Source: Aequorivita sp. | GTDB taxonomy: Bacteria > Bacteroidota > Bacteroidia > Flavobacteriales > Flavobacteriaceae | Reading direction: 5' to 3' | DNA: 14,131 bases | Assembly: GCA_002733915.1 (NCBI GenBank) | Contig: NVXN01000004.1 | Location: 34,351-48,481, forward strand | Part shown: positions 1-7,102 of the stretch, one piece after another | Layout: every line of letters begins with the position of its first letter | How positions within the stretch are numbered: position 1 is the stretch's first letter | The notes under the pieces: generated by a model | What the model was told of the DNA's origin: nothing | What the model saw: only the letters and a program-made list of their open reading frames with translations | The model's database searches: none | Position numbers and translations under genes: made by a program

Positions 1-1
1 C

Positions 2-1453
2 AGCGGAGCGGAAAAGCACACCACCATCTTCACAATTGCTGAATCGCCATTGGACGAAAATATTATTTGGGTGGGAACCGATGATGGAAATGTGCAGCTT
101 ACTCCCGATGGTGGAAAAACTTGGACCAACCTTACCGAAAATCTTGTGGGAATCCCTAAAAATACTTGGGTTTACCACATTGAGGCCAGTGTTCACGGCA
201 AAGGGACAGCATATGCAGTTTTTGAAGGCCATACTACCGGCGATATGAAGCCATACACATTGAAAACCACTGATTATGGCAAAACTTGGAAGTCTATAAT
301 TTCAGATGATATAGATTCAAAAGCATTTGTCAGAAATATTCAAGAAGATTACGTAAATGAAGATTTACTGTTCCTGGGCACTGAATTTGGACTTTATGTT
401 ACAGTAGATGGTGGAAAAAACTGGTCTCAGTTTACAAACAAGTTGCCTCCTGTGGCTGTTCATTTTATTGATTTACAAAAACGAACAAATGATTTGGTGA
501 TGGGTACTCACGGACGCGGTGTTATTATTATTGACGATATAAGTCCCCTGCGTGAATTAAATTCTGAAATATTAAATAAGGACGTTCATTTTTTTAAGAC
601 TGAACCATTCACAATGACCGAAGATAGCGGTTTCAGTGGAAGTTTTGGAACTGAAACACAATTTGTAGGTGAAAATAAAACCAACGCTGCACAAATTGCA
701 TATTACTTGAAAAAACGCCATACGTTTGGAAAAATGGAGATGGAAGTGCAAGATATGGAAGGCAATAAAATAACGACACTCAATCCTGGAAAATCAAAAG
801 GGATTAATATTGTGAGCTGGGATTTTAGTACTGTGGCTCCAAAAATGGCACAAGCCAAAACCCTCGCTTTTAGCGGTTTTACTGCTCCAAGAGTTCCTGC
901 AGGAAAATATAAAATAGTATTGACAAAAGGGAAGGAAACCTACACTCATAATATTGAAGTTAAATACGATGAAAAATCGGTCACCACTTTAGAACAGCGA
1001 AAAGAACAGGAAACTCTCACCGATGAATTATTCAATATGGTAGAGGATTTGGCGTATATGGTATATGAAATCACCGAAACACAAGCAAAAGCTACTGAAG
1101 TTATTGAGAACCATCCAAAAGGAAAGAAGGATGCCCAAAAGCTGTTTGATGCTTTGGAAAACCTTCGGAAAGACTTAGTTATTACCACTGGCGATAATTA
1201 CGTAGCTTCCGCTGAACCGGAATTACGTGAAAAGATGGGCGATCTTTACAGCAATGTAGCATCAAATTTCAGCAAGGTTTCTGGAGCTTCAAAAGCAAAT
1301 TACGAACTGATTTCCGATGAGTTTTCAAAAACAAAGAAACGCTATGAAACTATAATGGTAAAAGAAGGGAAGAAATTCTATTCATTTTTGGAAAAAAACA
1401 ACATCCCAAAACCCGAAATTCAAAGTAAAGAAGAATTTTTGAAAAAAGGGTAA
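2..1453 (+). CDS. VPS10/sortilin-like Asp-box beta-propeller protein, C-terminal part (5' end outside window)
   Basis: The frame is open from base 2 to the TAA at 1451-1453, giving 483 residues. The gene therefore begins upstream, and the TTG at 50 is an internal leucine codon, not a start. Three Asp-box motifs (S/T-x-D-x-G-x-T/N-W) are visible: TPDGGKTW (about nt 101-124), TTDYGKTW (266-289) and TVDGGKNW (401-424). The segment GTHGRGVIIIDD, which usually closes the propeller of bacterial VPS10/BNR 'glycosyl hydrolase-like' proteins, follows near nt 505-540. After it come a beta-rich domain ending around PAGKYKIVLTKG (FlgD/Fn3-like appearance) and a Lys/Glu-rich helical tail. Full-length relatives are roughly 900-1,100 residues and usually exported. 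No catalytic role can be assigned, and the glycosidase label in databases rests only on the repeats. There is no obvious type IX secretion C-terminal domain. A strong terminator follows. Confidence 0.85.
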   Translation, partial: SGAEKHTTIFTIAESPLDENIIWVGTDDGNVQLTPDGGKTWTNLTENLVGIPKNTWVYHIEASVHGKGTAYAVFEGHTTGDMKPYTLKTTDYGKTWKSIISDDIDSKAFVRNIQEDYVNEDLLFLGTEFGLYVTVDGGKNWSQFTNKLPPVAVHFIDLQKRTNDLVMGTHGRGVIIIDDISPLRELNSEILNKDVHFFKTEPFTMTEDSGFSGSFGTETQFVGENKTNAAQIAYYLKKRHTFGKMEMEVQDMEGNKITTLNPGKSKGINIVSWDFSTVAPKMAQAKTLAFSGFTAPRVPAGKYKIVLTKGKETYTHNIEVKYDEKSVTTLEQRKEQETLTDELFNMVEDLAYMVYEITETQAKATEVIENHPKGKKDAQKLFDALENLRKDLVITTGDNYVASAEPELREKMGDLYSNVASNFSKVSGASKANYELISDEFSKTKKRYETIMVKEGKKFYSFLEKNNIPKPEIQSKEEFLKKG

Positions 1454-1463
1454 TCCCTCTTCG

Positions 1464-1519
1464 GTCACGAATACACGAATAATTATATACTATTCGTGCA
1501 TTCGTGGCTTTTATTTTTT
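1464..1519 (+). terminator. Intrinsic terminator with a 16-bp stem built from an ATTCGTG repeat
   Basis: The left arm CACGAATACACGAATA (1466-1481) pairs with TATTCGTGCATTCGTG (1491-1506). There is one A-C mismatch (1473/1499) and a 9-nt loop. A T-rich run starts at 1509 and reaches the stop codon of the convergent aldehyde dehydrogenase gene. The T-run is on the plus strand only, so it serves the propeller gene and not its neighbour. Each arm is itself an imperfect tandem repeat of an ACGAATA / TATTCGTG unit. Confidence 0.8.
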
Positions 1520-2880
1520 TATTTATTGATAAACACTGTTTTTCGATTCACAAACTCCCGAATACCGTGTTCGCTGAGCTCGCGACCATAACCACTTTTT
1601 TTTATTCCACCAAAGGGCAATCGCGGATCGCTTTTCACCAATTCATTTATAAAAACAGCGCCTTCATCAAAACGAAAAGCGAGCTTTTCGGCTTCCTCAA
1701 TATTCTTTGTGAAAATGGAAACGCCCAATCCAAATTTTGAAGAATTTGAAAGCGAGATAGCTTCTTGCACAGTTTTAAATGTTGTCACGGAAAGTGCCGG
1801 CCCAAAGGTTTCCTCATTAAATACGGCCATATTATTAGCAACTTTTGTTAAAATGGTAGGTTCAAAATAGGCACCTTGTCGCTTTCCTCCTATTTCCAAC
1901 TTAGCACCAGCTTTCACGGAAGCTTTTACTTGCTTTTCCAAATCCTTCGCCAAATCCTCACGAGCCAAAGTACCAACATAGGTGTCTTCATCCATGGGAT
2001 CTCCGCTTTTCAATTCTCGAACTTTCACAAGCATTTTTTCAACAAATTCTTCCGAAATAGATTCGTCAATCAGCAAGCGTTTTCCTGCTATACAGCTCTG
2101 CCCAGTATTTTGAAAACGGGCCTGCACACAAGTGTCTATCGTTTTGTCCATGTCGCAATCTTTCATCACGATCAGCGCATTGCTTCCGCCAAGCTCCAAT
2201 ACCGTTTTTTTAATATTTTTACCCGCAACTGATGCCACGGAAGAACCCGCAGGACCGCTTCCGGTAAGCGTTACTGCTTTTATTTTTTCATTTTTAATAA
2301 TTCCTTCAACAGCATCACTTCCTACTAATAAAGTGGTAAAACAGTTTTTTGGAAAACCTGCCCTTTTGAATACTTTTTCAATATTTAAAGCACTTCCAAA
2401 AACATTTGAAGCGTGTTTCAAAACACCAATATTGCCTGCCATTAAAGCTGGTGCAGCAAATCTAAAAACTTGCCAAAAAGGATAGTTCCACGGCATAATT
2501 GCGAGCACGACACCAAGTGGTTCGTAGCTTACGTAGCTTTTGTGGGCATCGGTCTTAATTACTTCGCTTTCGAGTTGCTTTTCGGCATTTTCGGCGTAAT
2601 ATTCACACACCCATGCACACTTTTCAATCTCAGCAATGGCCTGAGAAATAGGTTTTCCCATTTCCAACGTCATTGTTTCGGCATATTCCTTTTTATTTTT
2701 TTTCAATTCCGAAGCGGCTGCCAACATTAGCTTCTTTCTTTCTGAAAATGAAGTTTCACGCCAACTATAAAAGCGTTTGTCTGCTTGTTCGATTATATCA
2801 GAAACTTCCTTTTTTGTGTAGTTTTTAAAAGTTTCCAGTTCTTCCCCAGTATAAGGGTTGATTGAAGTGGTTGTGGCCAT
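1519..2880 (-). CDS. NAD(P)-dependent aldehyde dehydrogenase, succinate-semialdehyde dehydrogenase type (Sad/YneI-like)
   Basis: Predicted to oxidise succinate semialdehyde to succinate in the cytosol, the last step of GABA catabolism. The 453-residue protein has the full ALDH set: the MPWNYPFWQ segment with PWN at 130-132, the cofactor loop LTGSGPAGSSVA (205-216), the general base in LELGGS (Glu229), the catalytic nucleophile in NTGQSC (Cys263), and EETFGP (356-361). Its length and the NTGQSCIAGKR context fit the short Sad/YneI branch better than the roughly 480-residue GabD branch. The start ATG at 2880 leads directly into the SINPYTGE N-terminus typical of the family. It is transcribed divergently from gcvT-glutaminase. 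I found no clear promoter for it in the 217-bp gap. Substrate specificity is inferred from family resemblance; another small aldehyde is possible. Confidence 0.92.
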   Translation of the reverse strand: MATTTSINPYTGEELETFKNYTKKEVSDIIEQADKRFYSWRETSFSERKKLMLAAASELKKNKKEYAETMTLEMGKPISQAIAEIEKCAWVCEYYAENAEKQLESEVIKTDAHKSYVSYEPLGVVLAIMPWNYPFWQVFRFAAPALMAGNIGVLKHASNVFGSALNIEKVFKRAGFPKNCFTTLLVGSDAVEGIIKNEKIKAVTLTGSGPAGSSVASVAGKNIKKTVLELGGSNALIVMKDCDMDKTIDTCVQARFQNTGQSCIAGKRLLIDESISEEFVEKMLVKVRELKSGDPMDEDTYVGTLAREDLAKDLEKQVKASVKAGAKLEIGGKRQGAYFEPTILTKVANNMAVFNEETFGPALSVTTFKTVQEAISLSNSSKFGLGVSIFTKNIEEAEKLAFRFDEGAVFINELVKSDPRLPFGGIKKSGYGRELSEHGIREFVNRKTVFINK

Positions 2881-2980
2881 TATTTTTCTTTTAAAAGTAT
2901 TGAAAACATTGGGAACTATGCTATCGATTAAGAGGATTTTAACTCCAAATTTGTTAAAAAATAAACCCGTTAAACTCTCG

Positions 2981-3008
2981 TTACCTTTTAAGGATTGTGA
3001 TACATTTG
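2981..3008 (+). promoter_or_regulatory. Probable Bacteroidota-type promoter of the gcvT operon
   Basis: TACATTTG at 3001-3008 is a full match to the -7 consensus TAnnTTTG. The expected -33 position, 17 bases upstream, holds GTTA rather than TTTG (TTA at 2981-2983), so the upstream half is weak. Transcription would start near 3014, leaving a leader of about 85 nt before gcvT. I see no folded element in the leader that I can name. Confidence 0.5.
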
Positions 3009-3097
3009 CGTAAATTTTTATTTAATAGCTAAGCGATAATTTTACGAACTTTTCCTTTAACGACTTTAAAAGGATTTTTCTAATAAATCAATATCAC

Positions 3098-4180
3098 ATG
3101 AAAAACACAGCACTTTCACACATACACGAACAATTGGGCGCTAAAATGGTGCCGTTTGCGGGTTACAATATGCCCGTTTCATACGAAGGCGTAAATGCAG
3201 AACACGAAACCGTACGCAAACATGTGGGCGTTTTTGACGTTTCGCATATGGGTGAATTTTTAATTACCGGCCCAAACGCGTTGGATTTACTCCAAAAAGT
3301 ATGTAGCAACGATATTTCAAAAATTGTGGATGGCCAGGCCCAATACAATTGTATGCCCAACGAAACGGGCGGAATTGTGGACGATTTGATTGTTTACAAG
3401 TTTGAGGACGGAAAATATTTATTGGTGGTAAACGCATCAAACATTGACAAGGATTGGGATTGGATTACAAAACAAAACACCATGGGCGCCGAAATGCGCA
3501 ACCTTTCCGATGATTATTCACTGTTGGCCATCCAAGGGCCAAAAGCTGTGGAAGCTATGCAATCACTTACATCGGAAGATTTGAGTGCCATAAAATTTTA
3601 TCATTTTAAAGTAGCCGATTTTGCAGGCATAGAGCACGTAATCATCAGTGCAACGGGCTATACGGGCAGTGGCGGTTTTGAAATTTATTGCAAGAATTCT
3701 GAAGTGGAACAAGTTTGGAATAAAGTGATGGAAGCAGGAAAGGATTTCGGAATAAAACCCATTGGACTGGCCGCACGCGATACGCTTAGACTTGAAATGG
3801 GTTTCTGCCTCTACGGAAATGATATAAACGATACCACTTCGCCATTGGAAGCTGGTTTGGGCTGGATTACAAAATTTACAAAAGACTTTATCAATTCTGA
3901 AAACCTAAAAAAGCAGAAAGAAGAAGGTGTCAAAAGAAAACTAATCGGTTTTGAACTGAGTGAACGCGGTATCCCGCGCCATGATTACGAGATTGTTGAT
4001 AAAGACGGAAAAAAAATCGGCACAGTTACCAGCGGCACGATGGCACCTTCATTAAACAAAGGCATCGGGATGGGTTATGTAACTACTGAAAATAGTACGC
4101 CCGGTACCGAAATTTTTATTCAAATCAGAAATAAGCCAGTTGCAGCGACAATTGTGAAAACACCATTTTATAAAGGTTAA
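3098..4180 (+). CDS. gcvT: Aminomethyltransferase (glycine cleavage system T protein)
   Basis: Transfers the methylene group from aminomethyl-lipoyl H protein to tetrahydrofolate, releasing ammonia and forming 5,10-methylene-THF. At 360 residues it matches the usual length. Family motifs are in order: [10 protein letters not shown] (45-54), [10 protein letters not shown] (91-100, with Asp95/Asp96 at the position of the catalytic aspartate), [13 protein letters not shown], and [17 protein letters not shown]. The ATG at 3098 is the first in frame after the promoter and begins the conserved N-terminus that leads into the [13 protein letters not shown] segment. The gene is first in its operon and its TAA overlaps the ATG of the glutaminase gene by one base (TAATG), which suggests translational coupling. 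The P and H proteins are not in the window, so the glycine-cleavage genes are dispersed here. Confidence 0.97.
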   Translation: MKNTALSHIHEQLGAKMVPFAGYNMPVSYEGVNAEHETVRKHVGVFDVSHMGEFLITGPNALDLLQKVCSNDISKIVDGQAQYNCMPNETGGIVDDLIVYKFEDGKYLLVVNASNIDKDWDWITKQNTMGAEMRNLSDDYSLLAIQGPKAVEAMQSLTSEDLSAIKFYHFKVADFAGIEHVIISATGYTGSGGFEIYCKNSEVEQVWNKVMEAGKDFGIKPIGLAARDTLRLEMGFCLYGNDINDTTSPLEAGLGWITKFTKDFINSENLKKQKEEGVKRKLIGFELSERGIPRHDYEIVDKDGKKIGTVTSGTMAPSLNKGIGMGYVTTENSTPGTEIFIQIRNKPVAATIVKTPFYKG

Positions 4181-5094
4181 TGTTGGATTATCAAGCAATT
4201 TTAGAAGAAATACACACATCACTCAAAAAGATTGAAAATACGGGTGAAGTTGCAAGTTATATTCCTGAATTGGCAAATATTCCAAAGAACAAACTGGGAA
4301 TTCACCTACAATTGATAACGGGTGAAAATTATTCGGTGGGCGATTCCTCGGAAAAATTTTCTATTCAAAGTATTTCAAAAGTCTTTTCACTTGCCAAAGC
4401 TTTTCAATTGGTAGGAAATGATTTGTGGGAACGGGTGGATGTGGAGCCTTCCGGTAACCCATTCAATCATCTTTCGCTTTTGGAACTTGAAGATGGCATC
4501 CCTAGAAATCCGTTGATCAATTCGGGAGCTATCGTAATTGCTGATGTTCTGCTTTCGCACTTAAAAAACCCAAAGGAAGATTTTCTAAATTTTGTTCGGG
4601 AATTGACCCACGATAAAACCATTGCGTATAACGAAAAAGTTGCCGAATCTGAGCGCAAAACTGGCTTCAATAACTATGCGGCTGCAAATCTTTTAAAATC
4701 GTACGGAAATTTAAACAACAAGGTTGAGGACGTTTTGGATTTTTATTTCCACCAATGTTCAATAATGATGAATTGCAGACAACTTACCAATGCTTTTTTC
4801 GTTTTCGCTAACAAAGGAAAGTGTTTAAAAAACATACAGCACTTAACTTCCAGCCAAGTAAAACGAATCAATGCCATCATGCTAACCTGTGGATTTTACG
4901 ATGAAGCGGGAGAGTTTGCCTTTGAGGTGGGCTTGCCAGGTAAAAGTGGCGTGGGCGGTGGAATTGTTGCACTTTTACCGCATTGTTTCACCATTGCTAC
5001 GTGGGCGCCTGCGCTAAATCCAAAAGGAAACTCATATTTGGGAATGCAGGCTTTGGAACAATTCACCACAAAAACTAAATTGTCCATTTTTTAA
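4180..5094 (+). CDS. glsA: Glutaminase (serine-dependent, beta-lactamase fold)
   Basis: Hydrolyses glutamine to glutamate and ammonia. The 304-residue length is close to E. coli YbaS/YneH (about 310). The catalytic S-x-x-K motif is Ser64-Ile-Ser-Lys67 in SIQSISKVF. Further family signatures are EPSGNPFN, PRNPLINSGAI, NNYAAANLLKSYG and the glycine-rich GLPGKSGVGGGI near the C-terminus. The ATG at 4180 shares its A with the gcvT stop codon, so translation probably re-initiates after gcvT. E. coli places its glutaminase yneH next to the succinate-semialdehyde dehydrogenase yneI; here a Sad-like gene lies just across gcvT on the opposite strand, which supports a shared glutamine-glutamate-GABA role by inference. 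No STAS or ankyrin extension is present. Confidence 0.96.
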   Translation: MLDYQAILEEIHTSLKKIENTGEVASYIPELANIPKNKLGIHLQLITGENYSVGDSSEKFSIQSISKVFSLAKAFQLVGNDLWERVDVEPSGNPFNHLSLLELEDGIPRNPLINSGAIVIADVLLSHLKNPKEDFLNFVRELTHDKTIAYNEKVAESERKTGFNNYAAANLLKSYGNLNNKVEDVLDFYFHQCSIMMNCRQLTNAFFVFANKGKCLKNIQHLTSSQVKRINAIMLTCGFYDEAGEFAFEVGLPGKSGVGGGIVALLPHCFTIATWAPALNPKGNSYLGMQALEQFTTKTKLSIF

Positions 5095-5112
5095 AGTGAT
5101 GAAAAAAATTAA

Positions 5113-5970
5113 ATGAAGAAGAAAGAAGAAAGGCAACGGATTTTAATTTTGGGAGGCAGTGGTTTTATTGGCAATGCGCTGTACAAAGAACTACTCTCCT
5201 ATTTTGACGTACACTGCACCTACTGTCAGCAACAGGGTACTTTTTCTGAAAATCAAGTTTTCCATAATTTTTGTGTGGAAGAAGATTCTATGCTGGTGCT
5301 ATTGAATAAAATTCAGCCAACGATTATTATTTCTGCTTTAAGCGGCGATTTTAAAAATCTATACGAAGCTCATAAAGAAATTGTGAATTATGCGCTATTG
5401 AATAGGAGCTGTTCCGTTTTGTATATTTCTTCCGTGGAAGTTTTTGAAGGTAAATCCACACACCCATCTTATGAAAATGACCCACCGCTCCCTACCTCTA
5501 GCTTAGGGAAGCATACTATTTCGGCAGAAAAATTATTATTGGAAAATATTCCTTCACAAACGGCAATATTGAGATTGCCGATGGTGCTGGGAATTAATTC
5601 TCCAGAAATTCTTCATCTGCGTCAGTGCATTCGTCACCACGCTCCGTTTGAAGTATATCCAAACCTTGTAATATCAACTACCACTGTAAACAAAGTTTGC
5701 CAGCAAATACATTATATAATTAACCAGTCGCTTCACGGAATTTTTCATCTAGCCAGCAATGATATGGTGCATCATGAGGATCTTTTTAGGGAAATCGCTT
5801 CAAAAATAGGGGATAAAATGCCTATATTTAAAAGTGTTTTTAGCAGTAATGAAGATTTGTACAAAGCACTACTTCCAAAACACAACAAATTGCCAGATTC
5901 ACACCAAATTACTATTTCACAGGTAATAGAAGAGTGCAGTTTAAATGAAGAAATTATATCAATTAAATAA
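5113..5970 (+). CDS. RmlD-like SDR-family protein with altered catalytic Tyr/Lys positions
   Basis: An extended short-chain dehydrogenase/reductase resembling dTDP-4-dehydrorhamnose reductase (RmlD) and NAD-dependent epimerases, 285 residues. The nucleotide-binding turn GGSGFIG is at 14-20, after a beta strand RILIL. The strand VLYISSVEVFEG (102-113) matches the family YIST-x-x-VFDG element, with Ser106/Ser107 at the catalytic Ser/Thr position. The following YGxxK motif is not intact: at 127-140 the sequence reads PTSSLGKHTISAEK, so the Tyr and Lys positions appear to be Leu131 and Thr135. The C-terminal part has IFHLASNDMVHHEDLFREI, like the RmlD substrate domain. The gene starts 18 nt after the glutaminase stop and is followed 7 nt later by the pterin dehydratase gene, so it is inside the operon. 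It may bind NAD(P) or a nucleotide sugar without classical redox chemistry; function unknown. Confidence 0.75.
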   Translation: MKKKEERQRILILGGSGFIGNALYKELLSYFDVHCTYCQQQGTFSENQVFHNFCVEEDSMLVLLNKIQPTIIISALSGDFKNLYEAHKEIVNYALLNRSCSVLYISSVEVFEGKSTHPSYENDPPLPTSSLGKHTISAEKLLLENIPSQTAILRLPMVLGINSPEILHLRQCIRHHAPFEVYPNLVISTTTVNKVCQQIHYIINQSLHGIFHLASNDMVHHEDLFREIASKIGDKMPIFKSVFSSNEDLYKALLPKHNKLPDSHQITISQVIEECSLNEEIISIK

Positions 5971-5977
5971 AAAAATT

Positions 5978-6259
5978 ATGAAAGCTTTATCTGAAAAGGA
6001 AATTAAAGAAAAAGTGAAGGTATTTGAAGGGTGGGATTACCACGAAGGTGCCCTGCACACTATCTTTGAATTTGAGGACTTTAAAGAGGCATTTTCGGCT
6101 ATGACGCGAATTGCCTTTGAAGCTGAAAAATTGCAGCATCATCCCGAATGGAGCAATGTTTACAACTCCTTGGAGATCTACCTTTCTACTCACGATGCAG
6201 ACGGTGTTACAGAAAAGGACTTTGAGCTTGCAAAGATTATTGACGAACTTATTAGGTAG
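5978..6259 (+). CDS. 4a-hydroxytetrahydrobiopterin dehydratase (pterin-4a-carbinolamine dehydratase)
   Basis: Dehydrates 4a-hydroxy-tetrahydropterin, the by-product of aromatic amino-acid hydroxylases, so that the cofactor can be recycled. The 93-residue product has the family signature HHPEWSNVYN followed by LSTHDADGVTEKD, with the paired histidines and downstream aspartate of the active site. I chose the ATG at 5978 (MKALSEKEI) because it follows the SDR stop codon by 7 nt and gives the family's usual length. An in-frame ATG at 5945 would add 11 residues and overlap the SDR gene. It is the last gene before the independent yebC promoter. No phenylalanine hydroxylase is in the window, so its partner must be elsewhere, or the protein may act on another pterin. 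Confidence 0.94.
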   Translation: MKALSEKEIKEKVKVFEGWDYHEGALHTIFEFEDFKEAFSAMTRIAFEAEKLQHHPEWSNVYNSLEIYLSTHDADGVTEKDFELAKIIDELIR

Positions 6260-6271
6260 GTAGAAATAAAA

Positions 6272-6301
6272 TTTGTAATGCCGTTCAAATTTTTAAATTT
6301 G
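6272..6301 (+). promoter_or_regulatory. Full-consensus Bacteroidota promoter of yebC
   Basis: TTTG at 6272-6275, an 18-base spacer, and TAAATTTG at 6294-6301 match the Bacteroidota sigma-ABfr consensus at every fixed position. Transcription should begin about 6-8 bases further on, leaving a leader of only about 15 nt before the yebC ATG at 6323. This separates yebC from the gcvT-to-pterin-dehydratase run. Confidence 0.75.
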
Positions 6302-6322
6302 CAATCAAAATAGTTTAAAATT

Positions 6323-7045
6323 ATGGGAAGAGCTTTTGAATTCAGAAAAGCAAGAAAAATGAAGCGTTGGTCTGCAATGTCCAAGGCTTTCACACGTATT
6401 GGGAAAGATATTGTAATGGCAGTAAAAGAAGGAGGCCCCGATCCGGATGCAAATTCCAGACTTCGCGCTGTTATTCAAAATGCAAAGGCAGTAAACATGC
6501 CAAAGGATAACGTGGAACGTGCCATAAAGCGTGCAAGCGACAAAAGTTTGGGAGATTACAAAGAAGTTCTTTTTGAAGGCTACGCTCCCCACGGTATTGC
6601 AATTTTAATAGAAACTGCCACTGATAACAATACCCGAACCGTTGCCAATATTCGCAGTTATTTTAATAAATGTGATGGCAGTTTGGGAACTTCGGGCTCT
6701 GTATCTTTTATGTTTGACCACACCTGTAACTTCCGTATAAACCCAGAAGGGTTGGATATTGAAGAGTTGGAGCTTGAACTAATAGATCACGGCGTGGAGG
6801 AAATTTTTGAGGATGAGGACGGTATTATGATTTATGCGCCATTTGAAAGTTTTGGAGCCATTCAATCATATCTTGAAGAAAATAATATTGAAATACTTTC
6901 TTCTGGTTTTGAGCGTATTCCGCAGGTTACCAAAAAATTATCCGAAGCACAGGCTGCAGATGTTGAAAAACTTCTCGAAAAAATAGAAGAAGACGATGAT
7001 GTACAAAATGTGTATCATACCATGGAAGAGTCTTCTGAGGAATAA
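6323..7045 (+). CDS. yebC: YebC/PmpR (TACO1) family protein
   Basis: The 240-residue protein shows the highly conserved YebC N-terminus: FRKARKMKRWSAMSKAFTRI, then GGPDPDANSRLRAVIQNAKA and MPKDNVERAIKRA. Next come the second-domain motif YEGYAPHG-like FEGYAPHGIAILIE and TDNNTRTVANIRSYF, then GSLGTSGSVSFMF. Its length is normal. Members were long called transcription regulators (PmpR in Pseudomonas). Mitochondrial TACO1 and bacterial YebC proteins have since been linked to translation of proline-rich or otherwise stalling messages on the ribosome. The C-terminus is strongly acidic. The gene has its own consensus promoter and its own terminator, so it is transcribed alone, perhaps with some read-through from the gcvT operon. 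Confidence 0.96.
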   Translation: MGRAFEFRKARKMKRWSAMSKAFTRIGKDIVMAVKEGGPDPDANSRLRAVIQNAKAVNMPKDNVERAIKRASDKSLGDYKEVLFEGYAPHGIAILIETATDNNTRTVANIRSYFNKCDGSLGTSGSVSFMFDHTCNFRINPEGLDIEELELELIDHGVEEIFEDEDGIMIYAPFESFGAIQSYLEENNIEILSSGFERIPQVTKKLSEAQAADVEKLLEKIEEDDDVQNVYHTMEESSEE

Positions 7046-7050
7046 AAACT

Positions 7051-7085
7051 AATAAAAAAGCCACCTAAACGGTGGCTTTTTTATT
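7051..7085. terminator. Bidirectional intrinsic terminator
   Basis: AATAAAAAAGCCACC (7051-7065), loop TAAAC, and GGTGGCTTTTTTATT (7071-7085) form a perfect 15-bp inverted repeat. The GC core GCCACC/GGTGGC is flanked by an A-run on one side and a T-run on the other. It can therefore stop yebC transcription on the plus strand and the convergent lipoprotein gene (stop at 7103) on the minus strand. Confidence 0.93.
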
Positions 7086-7102
7086 ATTCTAAAACTATAA
7101 TT

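Noticed and set aside
1466..1506. Short direct repeats read as a CRISPR fragment
   Set aside because: The units form one hairpin with no spacers and no cas genes nearby.
1876..2730. Long open frames antisense to the aldehyde dehydrogenase
   Set aside because: Their translations show no family motif and the dehydrogenase on the other strand is complete; they are by-products of its codon usage.
3009..3097. Glycine riboswitch in the gcvT leader
   Set aside because: The roughly 85-nt leader is AT-rich and lacks the conserved G-rich aptamer core and paired stems expected of a glycine aptamer.
5099..5116. Five-codon mini-ORF (MKKIK) overlapping the SDR start, as a leader peptide or frameshift trace
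   Set aside because: It is too short to judge and likely chance in an A-rich spacer; the SDR frame is complete without it.
5945..5977. Upstream in-frame ATG as the pterin dehydratase start
   Set aside because: It would overlap the SDR gene and add a non-conserved extension; 5978 gives the usual family length.
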